Source: Nanobdellota archaeon (GTDB lineage Archaea > Nanobdellota > Nanobdellia > Woesearchaeales > GCA-2686295). From it: a stretch of 49,399 nucleotides of DNA. The DNA is taken from contig JAHJQL010000053.1 of NCBI GenBank assembly GCA_018819065.1, forward strand, positions 1 through 49,399. Reading direction: 5' to 3'. The translations under genes were made by a program, and so were the position numbers. How positions within the stretch are numbered: position 1 is the first letter of the stretch; the number at the start of each line of letters is the position of its first letter. Under the pieces are notes generated by a model. That model was not told the DNA's origin. It saw nothing but the letters and a program-made list of their open reading frames with translations, and searched no databases. Of the stretch, positions 41,597 through 49,209 are shown piece after piece.

Positions 41597-42298
41597 TTAC
41601 TTGTTCCTTCCTGTGTGCCTTGGTCTAATCATTCCTACTTTTCTTCCTGGAGGGGCGTTTCTTGGCGCAATTGTTGGTCTTCCTTTTCTTGAAGATCTTG
41701 ATCCTCCATAAGGGTGATCGACTGCGTTCATTGCCGCTGCAGATACAATAGGCCAGTATTTTCCTTTTGCTTTCATCAATTTAAACTTGTTTCCTGCTTT
41801 TAAAAAAGGTTTTTCAGGTCTTCCTGAGCCCGCTATTAGTCCAATCATTGCTAGGCATTTTGGGTTGAATTCCTTTTGTTTATTTGATGGCAGCTTCACT
41901 ACTACTTTATTTTTTGTCTTGGCCAATATTTTTGCAGTTCCACCTGATGAGCGTACCATTTTTCCACCATCTCCTGGTGTTGATTCTATATTGAATATGA
42001 ATGTTCCTTCAGGTATTTTACCAAGCGGCAAGGTGTTGCCTATCTTTATCTCGACAGCATCTCCTTTTTCAAGGATGTCTCCTACTTTTACGCCTTCTGG
42101 TGCAACCACTAAGTTTTGATTCTCATCTTTATATTTAATAAGTAAGAGTGGTGCAGTATGACTTACTGATTTAATTATGTCAACTATCTCACCTTTTGAT
42201 GAAAGTAAATGTGAAGTTTCGCCTGCATATTTAAAGCTATTAACTCTATATGTTGGGCTTCCTTTTCCTCGTTTTTGTGAAGTTAGACTTTTTCCCAT
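41597..42298 (-). CDS. rpl2: Ribosomal protein uL2
   Basis: 233 residues; essential for peptidyl-transferase assembly. Recognised by AGETSHLL, the SH3/OB-like body and the terminal NAVDHPYGGSRSSRKGRPTIAPRNAPPGRKVGMIRPRHTG with the universal His. The gene is 2 bp downstream of uL23 and complete. Confidence 0.97.
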   Translation of the reverse strand: MGKSLTSQKRGKGSPTYRVNSFKYAGETSHLLSSKGEIVDIIKSVSHTAPLLLIKYKDENQNLVVAPEGVKVGDILEKGDAVEIKIGNTLPLGKIPEGTFIFNIESTPGDGGKMVRSSGGTAKILAKTKNKVVVKLPSNKQKEFNPKCLAMIGLIAGSGRPEKPFLKAGNKFKLMKAKGKYWPIVSAAAMNAVDHPYGGSRSSRKGRPTIAPRNAPPGRKVGMIRPRHTGRNK

Positions 42299-42300
42299 TT

Positions 42301-42552
42301 TTACATCAATCCTAATTTTGTCGCTAAGTCAATTGCTGGTGTTTCATCTGAAAATTTAATGTAAGCTTTCTTTTTTCCTTCAGGAGTTATGTGGGTGTTT
42401 ATCTTCACCACTTTGACTTTGAATGTTTTTTCTATGTCTTCTTTAATATCTTTTTTTGTTGTTTTTCTTTCAACTATGAAAACTAGTTTGTTCTCTGATT
42501 CCATCAACCTTATTGATTTCTCTGTTGATAAAGGATATTTTATTGCGTTCAT
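42301..42552 (-). CDS. rpl23: Ribosomal protein uL23
   Basis: 83 residues; KYPLSTEKSIRLMESENKLVFIVERKTTKKDIKEDIEKTFKVKVVKINTHITPEGKKKAYIKF is the complete L23 core at the exit tunnel, the docking site for SRP and nascent chain factors. Overlaps uL4 by 4 bp. Confidence 0.97.
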   Translation of the reverse strand: MNAIKYPLSTEKSIRLMESENKLVFIVERKTTKKDIKEDIEKTFKVKVVKINTHITPEGKKKAYIKFSDETPAIDLATKLGLM

Positions 42553-43475
42553 TTTTTCTTAGGTTTTTCTACCACTTTTTTTGCAGTTGTCTTCTTAGTT
42601 TCTTTCTTTTCTTTTGTCATTTCTTTTGATTCTACTTTTGTCGTCTTTTTCTTCTCTTTTGTTTTCTCTTTCTTCAACTCAGTTTTTGCTTCTTGTACTT
42701 TTGGAGTTTTATATTGGGTTGTAAATATTTGTGTTTCTTTGAGTTCTTTAATTGCTGACTCTGTGAAAATAGTCATTCTACCGCAAACTCCGCCAGGAGC
42801 CAACTTTTCTACATCAAGGTTTTGAATTGCTGTAACTTCAAATCCTGGAATGTTTGCAAATGTTTTATGAGCTGCTTTGTCAGCAGTTACTATTAGTAAT
42901 CCTTTTGAATTGTTCGTCTTTGTTCTTTGAAGTTCCTCTTCAAAACCTAGTTTTATGAGTGTTTCTCTTAGTTTTTTTGTTTGTTGTAGTGTGACTATTT
43001 CATTTGAAATTATGAACGGATAGTTTTTTGGAATTTTGTGCCCTCGACTTTTTACTGCTTCAAGATTTATCGTTGCAGATATGGCTGCACATATTGCTTT
43101 TCTTCTTTCTTTCTTATTTATTCCTTCAGACCAGTTTTTTTCTGCTTTTGGAGGGTGTGCTCTTCTTCCTCCGACCATTCCTGGTGCGAATGCTCCAACC
43201 CAAACCATTCTAGTTCCTCTTCTTGACAATATTTTCCTTGGAACTCTTGATATTCCAAAACCATATGATCCTCTGTAATTTCTTCTTCTTCTTGAAACAT
43301 CTGCTGAAGCTCTTTTTCCTGCTCTTGGATCTGAACCGTATGGTTGTCTCTTGTTTGATTGTATCGTTAAAAACGCCCTTTTTATAAGGTCTCTTCTTAT
43401 CTCTTTATAAAACTGGTTTGGCAACTCTACACTTCCAGTTTCTGTTTTTTCCAAGTTTAGTATTTTTAGCTTCAT
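42549..43475 (-). CDS. rpl4: Ribosomal protein uL4 with Lys-rich tail
   Basis: 308 residues. Core about 1-250: KRQPYGSDPRAGKRASADVSRRRRNYRGSYGFG is the tunnel loop; VWVGAFAPGMVGGRRAHPPK and LAPGGVCGRMTIFTESAI are typical archaeal L4 sequences. The last 55 residues are Lys/Glu/Thr repeats (KKTTKVESKEMTKEKKETKK) not in the usual fold. Overlaps uL3 by 4 bp. Confidence 0.97.
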   Translation of the reverse strand: MKLKILNLEKTETGSVELPNQFYKEIRRDLIKRAFLTIQSNKRQPYGSDPRAGKRASADVSRRRRNYRGSYGFGISRVPRKILSRRGTRMVWVGAFAPGMVGGRRAHPPKAEKNWSEGINKKERRKAICAAISATINLEAVKSRGHKIPKNYPFIISNEIVTLQQTKKLRETLIKLGFEEELQRTKTNNSKGLLIVTADKAAHKTFANIPGFEVTAIQNLDVEKLAPGGVCGRMTIFTESAIKELKETQIFTTQYKTPKVQEAKTELKKEKTKEKKKTTKVESKEMTKEKKETKKTTAKKVVEKPKKK

Positions 43476-44416
43476 TGTATTGATAAGTGGTGTTTCTTTT
43501 TACCCTCTCTGATTGGAGTAGTCATAATTATTGCTCGTTTTTTAGGACCTAGTATTGATCCGTGGATCACTAAATAAGTTGATTTTATGTTTCCATATTT
43601 GTGAAAGTTTTTTCCGTATTTCTCTAGTTCTGATGATATGTCTAATATTTGTTTGTTGTATTCGACTCTTTGATGAAAGCCCATTTGACCTGCGTGTGCG
43701 ACTCTCCATGAAATGTGTTGTTGTCTGACCCAAGGTCCTAGTGAACCTGGAGCTCTTACACCTTTCTCTGATTTGTGGGATTTAAGTCCTATTCCAAATC
43801 TTTTTACTGGTCCTTGAAACCCTTTTCCCTTGGTTACTGCATGGATATCGACTAGTTGGTTAATGTCGAAGACTGAATCAAGATTTATCTCTTTATCATG
43901 ATTTTTCTTTACAAATTCTAATTTATCTTTGTTTGAGCCACCCAATCCTATTTCTAGTGCTTCTGGTTTTTTCTTTCCAAAACCGGCTTTTTTAGGTTGT
44001 GTATAAACAGTTATAGTGATTTTTTCAAAAGAGTCAGGGTTTATTTTTTCTAACTGTTCTTTATTTTCTTTAGGTGATTTTAATTTTCTTAAAAGTTCTT
44101 TTTCTGTCTTGAAAAAAACTTCTTTTTCGAGTTTTAGTGCTTGAAAATGTTTTTTATAAAATCTTATTGAGTATATTCTTATTGGAGGACACTCAATCAG
44201 CGTTGCTGGAACAGACATTTCTTCTCCTTTTAAATGAGAATTCTTGTTTTCATTTAAAGCCATGATGTGTGTCATTCCAACTTTGTAACCTATAAAAGCC
44301 AATGGTTTTGCTTTGTCAGATTTCATCCATGACCTGACTCGTGCGTACATTCTTTTAGCCTTCTTTCTAGGCCAAAACTGCATGCTTCCTCTCCTTGGAC
44401 TTCTTATTGTTGGCAT
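43472..44416 (-). CDS. rpl3: Ribosomal protein uL3
   Basis: 314 residues; first gene of the superoperon. Signature RSPRRGSMQFWPRKKAKRMYARVRSW, GYKVGMTHIM, and the W-finger region VTKGKGFQGPVKRFG...GSLGPWVRQQHISWRVAHAGQMGFHQRVEYN reaching the peptidyl-transferase centre. ATG 44416 has GGTGA 9 nt upstream, and a TATA box about 40 nt upstream. Confidence 0.98.
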   Translation of the reverse strand: MPTIRSPRRGSMQFWPRKKAKRMYARVRSWMKSDKAKPLAFIGYKVGMTHIMALNENKNSHLKGEEMSVPATLIECPPIRIYSIRFYKKHFQALKLEKEVFFKTEKELLRKLKSPKENKEQLEKINPDSFEKITITVYTQPKKAGFGKKKPEALEIGLGGSNKDKLEFVKKNHDKEINLDSVFDINQLVDIHAVTKGKGFQGPVKRFGIGLKSHKSEKGVRAPGSLGPWVRQQHISWRVAHAGQMGFHQRVEYNKQILDISSELEKYGKNFHKYGNIKSTYLVIHGSILGPKKRAIIMTTPIREGKKKHHLSIQ

Positions 44417-44454
44417 TTTATGTGTTCACCATTAAAAAAAACTTGCAGAACCCT

Positions 44455-44487
44455 CTTTTAAAGTGTACTGAAAAAGTTTTTTTTCAG
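44455..44487 (-). promoter_or_regulatory. Promoter of the ribosomal superoperon with dyad
   Basis: TATA-like CTTTAAAAG (44463-44455) predicts a start near 44432, leaving a 16-nt leader with Shine-Dalgarno GGTGA. Directly upstream is an 8-bp inverted repeat CTGAAAAA-AAAC-TTTTTCAG (44487-44468), which could be an operator or the end of the primase transcript. Confidence 0.45.
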
Positions 44488-44551
44488 GCGTAAATTTTCA
44501 AATTTGAATCTTTCTAAGATTACAAACTTCGTCTACGAAATCAGAATTTAT

Positions 44552-45916
44552 TTATAAATCTTGTGATGGGTTGCTCTGGTGGTGTTCTTTTTTCTTGTGA
44601 TTTTTTTGCTTTGACAAATCTTTTGCTTTAAGCAAAGTATAATTGACTGGGTTTTTGATTTTTTTGCAAAAAGAATCAGGCTTACACATCCTCATATCAA
44701 TGTAATAACTTTTGTTGTTGCAATTTGGTGGGAGTATTTTTTGTTTTCTTTGAGCAGTATATCGCAACTGACCTTCGACATATACTTCTTTTAAGGGCTC
44801 TTTGTTTTTTTTATTCCACTCTTTTAATCTCTCCTTTATTTGCTCTTGGTTCCAACCAACATTTAACAAAAAGTTTGAGAGTATGAAAACCGCTCTTTTC
44901 TTCCCATCGTCAAGACCGTTAAGAATGTTTTTTATACAGGGAGGGAATAGTTGTTCTGAAATCGCGTCAGTTATTTCTTCATAAGAAACTTCTTTTTTTA
45001 TAATATTTCCTTCATCTTCTTCTTTTACTTCAAAATCAAACGCTTGAACTAGTAAGTTTGTTGCTTCGTTTTTCTGTGCATTTTTATCTAAGAAAACCAC
45101 TCCTAATTTCACATTTTCTGGTTTTGCCTGTTCTTTATTAAAAGATGATATTTTGTCAGGGTGTATTGGAATTGATATTAATTCTGACTTCTCATGGAAT
45201 GAATAAGGCATTCTAAATAGGTGTCTTGATGATATTAATATGGTGTCTATGTCTAGGAATGGTTCTGCATTTAATTTCTCTATTTTATCGCCAAAATTAG
45301 TTGTTTCAACTCGTATTATATCACTTGGTTGTTTGCCTGTTTTTTTGACTATTTTTTCAAAATCGTGCTTTTCAAGCTTAAGTATTGCATCACTAACAGG
45401 TTCTTTTATCATGTGTTTTATATACGCTGCAATTTTTCTTGGCGCCTCCGGAAATAGTTTTTTTGTTGATGTGCCACCTATTATTTCTGGAAACGATTCG
45501 AATGGAACTGCTATGTGAAATCCTTTATTTCCTGAGAACTTGCAAGTTATTGACTTTAAACCATAGTGTTTTAAGACTTTTACAGTGTATTGCGCTGCTA
45601 TTTTTGAGTATTCTAAAAGTTTGCAATCAACATCCAACACCAAATCCCAACCAGCCCTTAATTCATCCATCTCAGCAGATCTAAGAGTTGTGTCTATTTG
45701 CAAAGGATTAGTCCATCTCTCTTCAGAGCAATGAAAAGAAGTAGCTCCTCTTTTTGCGTGTTCTAAAATGTCTGTTTTGTATCTTAAGACATCTGGTCTT
45801 TTTCCAAAACCGCCCTCTCCATACTTTACAGCGACTTCTCTATCTTCTGCAACTCTCAAAATCTCTTCTTGTACATCTTCTCGTTTATAGAATTTAAGTG
45901 TCTTGCTGATAAACAT
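44552..45916 (-). CDS. Monomeric DNA primase, PriS-PriL fusion
   Basis: Single-chain archaeo-eukaryotic primase that starts DNA strands at the replication fork. The PriS part (about 1-310) has the catalytic acids in LVLDVDCK (Asp95, Asp97), the SGNKGFH motif (128-134) and the HLFRMPYSFHEKSELIS segment. The C-terminal part (about 318-430) is the PriL Fe-S domain: FPPCIKNILNG with Cys327, then Cys399 (PPNC), Cys411 (RMC) and Cys417 (FC), followed by NPVNY. The middle of PriL is missing. Known from Nanoarchaeum and some DPANN. A Lys/His tail ends it. Leaderless start, TATA AAAATATAAA upstream. Confidence 0.92.
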   Translation of the reverse strand: MFISKTLKFYKREDVQEEILRVAEDREVAVKYGEGGFGKRPDVLRYKTDILEHAKRGATSFHCSEERWTNPLQIDTTLRSAEMDELRAGWDLVLDVDCKLLEYSKIAAQYTVKVLKHYGLKSITCKFSGNKGFHIAVPFESFPEIIGGTSTKKLFPEAPRKIAAYIKHMIKEPVSDAILKLEKHDFEKIVKKTGKQPSDIIRVETTNFGDKIEKLNAEPFLDIDTILISSRHLFRMPYSFHEKSELISIPIHPDKISSFNKEQAKPENVKLGVVFLDKNAQKNEATNLLVQAFDFEVKEEDEGNIIKKEVSYEEITDAISEQLFPPCIKNILNGLDDGKKRAVFILSNFLLNVGWNQEQIKERLKEWNKKNKEPLKEVYVEGQLRYTAQRKQKILPPNCNNKSYYIDMRMCKPDSFCKKIKNPVNYTLLKAKDLSKQKNHKKKEHHQSNPSQDL

Positions 45917-46007
45917 TCATTTAAAGAAATCTATCGAGTTTATATTTTTAATGTGAAAAGAGGAACTTTTTGAATAAAAACAAGTTTTTAGTTTAGAGAT
46001 TGAAAAT

Positions 46008-46017
46008 AATTTATATC
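46008..46017 (+). promoter_or_regulatory. TATA box of the decayed RAM gene
   Basis: AATTTATATC lies about 23-27 nt before TTG 46035, indicating that the promoter of the pseudogene is still recognisable. Confidence 0.4.
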
Positions 46018-46034
46018 TTGATAAAAACCCATCA

Positions 46035-46230
46035 TTGAAAATTAAAAATCGTCAGTTCTAAACTTAAAACGTTTGAAGAGATTAAAGATTTGTATGAGAT
46101 TTATGCATGGTATGATGTTCTTGCAAAAGTTGTTGTTGAATAAAAAGGAGACTTGAAAAAACTCTTTCAAAACAATGTGTTAATTGTTGAAGGGATTTCT
46201 TCAACAGAAACATTGCTGGTTTTTGAGTAA
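46035..46230 (+). pseudogene. Decayed stand-alone Lrp/AsnC RAM-domain gene
   Basis: This 320-bp gap holds a gene remnant absent from the ORF track. From 46045 one frame reads KIVSSKLKTFEEIKDLYEIY / AWYDVLAKVVVE, stop TAA (46141-46143), then in the same frame KGDLKKLFQNNVLIVEGISS / TETLLVFE, stop at 46230. That is the effector-binding RAM domain of Lrp/AsnC regulators (about 65 residues). The probable start TTG 46035 (MKIK) is in another frame; deleting one A from the A5 run at 46044-46048 restores a continuous MKIKIVSSKL. So there is one frameshift plus one nonsense codon. A sequencing error could explain the frameshift only. Confidence 0.75.
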
Positions 46231-46236
46231 AAATAC

Positions 46237-48444
46237 TTACTCATGATAATCTGAATCGATTAACTCCCTTATCTTCTTTGCTTTCTTCTCACCTATAAGT
46301 TTTACCTTCCTAAGGGCCTCTTCTGATGCATTAATAACTTTTCCTGGAGATTTAAACTCTTTAAGCAGCGGTCTTGCAAGTGCAGCCCCTATTCCTGGAA
46401 TTGCACTTATCAAATATTCTTGCTGTTCTTTTAAGGAAAGGGGTTTTGCCGTGTGCATCTGAAAATCTTTCTTCTCACCATCTTGCTCTCTTTGAGCAAT
46501 TATTTTAAGTGTTGCGGCTGTGTCTAAATGATTTTTAGTAAATATTATTGGAATTCTATAAGACACAGCTATTGTTGAAAGCATCCCTCTTATGGCATTT
46601 GGATGTATGTTTCTCTGTGAAAAAATATCTTCTTCACCTTCGACAATAATAACTGGCTTTAAGTAAGTTGACAAATCTCTTATTTGTTGAAGCAGGCGCC
46701 CGTCTATTATTGAATCAACGAAATCTTTTTTAGTTTTATACTCAACCACGACTTCATCACTTAATAAATAATCACCTACTTCCAACGTCTTTAAGTCAAG
46801 AATAATTCCGTCTTCTAAGAGTGTCTTCATAACTTTTGACCCTTTCTCACGGTAATCGACAACTATTTTCGTTTTTGATTCTTCAACAAATAAATTCAGT
46901 TTTTGATCTTGAGTTTTTTCTTTTGTTAAATTAATTTTTTTAAAGTCTTCTTTGAGTTTTTTAAGGTTAACAGACATTCTTCGTTCCTTGTGAAAAGCAG
47001 ACCACCTATATCCTTCATCTCTTGTCTTCTTAGTTACTAACACAAACACTTTACCCTTATCAAGTCTACCAGTCCGTCCCCTTCTTTGTATGCTTCTTAT
47101 GGCTGATGGCACGGGTTCATAAAATATTACTAAATCAACTTGAGGTATGTCTAGTCCTTCCTCTCCAACAGATGTGCTTATCAAACAATTAAACTCTCCT
47201 TTTGAGAATAAATCTATTATCTCCTTTTGCTCTTTCTGACTCAAACCCTTATCTTCTTTTGTAGTTTGACCAATGAAAACCTTGCTTGAAATAGATAGTT
47301 CATCCAAAACATCCTTTATTCTCGAAGAACTCGCCCGATATTGTGTGAAAATAATTATTTTTATATTCTTATTTTTCTGTATCTCCTCAGACAATATTTT
47401 TTTTAATAAATCTAATTTTGGATGATCTAGTCCTTCCTTTGTTAATTTTTCAAGTTTAGTCCTGGCGACTTTGAAATCTTTGTCTTCTAAAAGGTTTTTT
47501 ACAGCTTTAACAGATGTTGTTTTTGACTGGTTTTCTAATTTTTCAAAGTATTTCCTTAATGGTTCTAATCCTTGTGACTCTAGCAATTCTAACGCGTGTT
47601 GTATCTTCATAACTTCTGCTAATAAACTTATGGATTTTAATATCTCAAAATCTTTTTCCCCGGAAGAAATCCTGCCTCTGAGTTCTGCTTGTAAAGACAA
47701 CAAAGAAGTTCTTGTGTGACTAGAAAAATCTCCTTGCAAATAACCAAGAGTTCTTAAAGTAGTTATTTTAGTTTTTAAAGATGCAATCAAACTATTTTTT
47801 ATCTCTTTAAACTCCTCAGGAAAATCAACCTCTAACCATTTAATATCAACATCTTGAATATATGGTTTTACATCAGGATCATTTTCAGTTCTAATCTCAA
47901 CATCTTCTATGAATAAGTTTTGGCATACATCTTCTATTTTCGATAATTCTGACCCTGGAGATGCTGTGAGCCCAAGAATTCTTGGGTGTTTTGCCTTAGA
48001 ATGATATTGTTTTGCAATAAACACGTATGAATAATCCTTAACTGCTCTGTGTGCTTCGTCTACAATCAGTAAACTAACATTTTCTAATGATAATTTATTT
48101 GATAAAATGTCGTTTTCTAATCCCTGAGGTGTGCTTACAACAATCTTTGCATCTTCCCAAAGCAAAACCCTTTTTTCCGGCTTTACAAAACCAGAAAAAA
48201 GAATGATTTTGTCATCAAATTCAAAATGTTTCTTAAAAGTCTTAAGGTGTTGCTCCACGAGGGGCTTTGTGGGTGCTAAGACAACCACTTTTGATTTTGG
48301 ATAATTTGTTAACCTATGAGCTGCCAGAAGTAATGCAATCCCTGTTTTTCCCATGCCTGTTGGCAAGACGACCAAACAATTCTTCTGAACACACGTGTTA
48401 AATATTGATTCTTGATATCGCCGTGGTTTAAAATTTTTTATCAC
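46237..48444 (-). CDS. hef: Hef-type helicase/nuclease
   Basis: Fork-repair enzyme joining a superfamily 2 helicase to an XPF-like nuclease. Helicase motifs: LPTGMGKTGIALLLA (I), IVDEAHRA (DEAH, II), LGLTASPG (III), TSVGEEGLDIPQVDLVIFYE (V) and SIQRRGRTGR (VI). Nuclease: VVDYREKGSKV, VGDYLLSDEVVVEYKTKKDFVDSIIDGRL, then tandem HhH (SAIPGIGAALARPLL, VKLIGEKKAKKIRE). The ERK-x3-D signature reads EYKTKKD, with Tyr replacing Arg. Start revised from TTG 48450 to GTG 48444 because TATA (48473-48461) lies about 25 nt upstream. Confidence 0.94.
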   Translation of the reverse strand: MIKNFKPRRYQESIFNTCVQKNCLVVLPTGMGKTGIALLLAAHRLTNYPKSKVVVLAPTKPLVEQHLKTFKKHFEFDDKIILFSGFVKPEKRVLLWEDAKIVVSTPQGLENDILSNKLSLENVSLLIVDEAHRAVKDYSYVFIAKQYHSKAKHPRILGLTASPGSELSKIEDVCQNLFIEDVEIRTENDPDVKPYIQDVDIKWLEVDFPEEFKEIKNSLIASLKTKITTLRTLGYLQGDFSSHTRTSLLSLQAELRGRISSGEKDFEILKSISLLAEVMKIQHALELLESQGLEPLRKYFEKLENQSKTTSVKAVKNLLEDKDFKVARTKLEKLTKEGLDHPKLDLLKKILSEEIQKNKNIKIIIFTQYRASSSRIKDVLDELSISSKVFIGQTTKEDKGLSQKEQKEIIDLFSKGEFNCLISTSVGEEGLDIPQVDLVIFYEPVPSAIRSIQRRGRTGRLDKGKVFVLVTKKTRDEGYRWSAFHKERRMSVNLKKLKEDFKKINLTKEKTQDQKLNLFVEESKTKIVVDYREKGSKVMKTLLEDGIILDLKTLEVGDYLLSDEVVVEYKTKKDFVDSIIDGRLLQQIRDLSTYLKPVIIVEGEEDIFSQRNIHPNAIRGMLSTIAVSYRIPIIFTKNHLDTAATLKIIAQREQDGEKKDFQMHTAKPLSLKEQQEYLISAIPGIGAALARPLLKEFKSPGKVINASEEALRKVKLIGEKKAKKIRELIDSDYHE

Positions 48445-48518
48445 AAACAATAATATTTAAGAATTATTTATATGTGTTTTTAAAAAAGAAAAAAAGTGAA
48501 AAAAAAGAAAAAAAACTT

Positions 48519-48752
48519 TTATTTCCTTCCCCTAGCCATTTTAGCTCTGGAAACATCTCCTTTTCTGTCAACAAAATATAAGTATCCTGATTGTTTTTTG
48601 ACACCTACTCTTGCAACTTTTTCAGCTTTTTGTTTTCCTTTCTTTCCGCCGCCCCTTGACATCTTTGCTCTAGAAACATCTCCGTTTTTATCAACGAAGT
48701 AGAGATATCCTGCTTCTTTTTTTACTCCTGCTTTTACTACCATTTCAGCCAT
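48519..48752 (-). CDS. 77-residue protein made of two repeats
   Basis: Function unknown. The protein consists of two copies of a unit near VKKxxGYLYFVDxxGDVSRAKMxRG joined by a Gly/Lys-rich linker (GGGKKGKQKAEK). Each unit could form a small beta hairpin or ribbon; the protein is strongly basic, suggesting nucleic-acid binding. The DNA copies are also similar, indicating duplication within the gene. Good Shine-Dalgarno AGGGGGT before ATG 48752. The pattern GYLYFVDKxGDVxRAxM is familiar to me from small archaeal proteins of unknown function. Confidence 0.8.
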   Translation of the reverse strand: MAEMVVKAGVKKEAGYLYFVDKNGDVSRAKMSRGGGKKGKQKAEKVARVGVKKQSGYLYFVDRKGDVSRAKMARGRK

Positions 48753-48873
48753 ATTATTCTACCCCCTTCATAGTTTAAAGGTTTTAACACCTCGACTATA
48801 AAAAAATTGTTTGTGACGTTAAAAAAAGGTTTTAATTATTTAAATCTTTCGAAATTTACCGAGAAAGAAGTTC

Positions 48874-49191
48874 TTATTTTGGAATGTCAACGTATTTTTT
48901 TATCAATTTTTTGGCTACTTGACCAAAGAACACACCCATTATAAACAAGAAAAAAATGAAAAGCCGGTGACCTGACTCCGTCGCAATCAAGTAACCAAGC
49001 AAAAAACCCATAATTATAAAATAATATGGAAAGTTCAACCCTTTTTTATACTCATACATCGTGGATACAATCATTCCGAAAATTAAGATTATAATTGCTT
49101 TGAAAAACAAACTATCTATTAAAAAAGAAAGTATTAATCCCAAAATCAGAAAAACCAAACAAGCAATTTCGAATATGTTTGCAAACCACAT
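48874..49191 (-). CDS. Small integral membrane protein
   Basis: About 105 residues with four hydrophobic segments (FEIACLVFLILGLILSFLI, FFKAIIILIFGMIVS, YYFIIMGFLLGYLIA, LFIFFLFIMGVFFGQ) and a basic C-terminus KKLIKKYVDIPK. No known domain recognised. Start set at ATG 49191 (MWFANIFEIA) instead of TTG 49209. TATA-like TTTTAAATA at about 49244-49236 lies upstream. Confidence 0.65.
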   Translation of the reverse strand: MWFANIFEIACLVFLILGLILSFLIDSLFFKAIIILIFGMIVSTMYEYKKGLNFPYYFIIMGFLLGYLIATESGHRLFIFFLFIMGVFFGQVAKKLIKKYVDIPK

Positions 49192-49209
49192 TTTAATTAT
49201 GAAAAACAA

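Noticed and set aside
44468-44487. Intrinsic terminator of the primase gene
   Set aside because: The 8-bp A/T-rich dyad lies 65-85 bp past the primase stop and directly beside the uL3 TATA box; an operator role is as likely, so no terminator is called.
46141-46143. Recoded TAA (readthrough or unusual amino acid) in the RAM gene
   Set aside because: TAA ends most genes of the window, and the same gene also has an upstream frameshift, so decay is the simpler reading.
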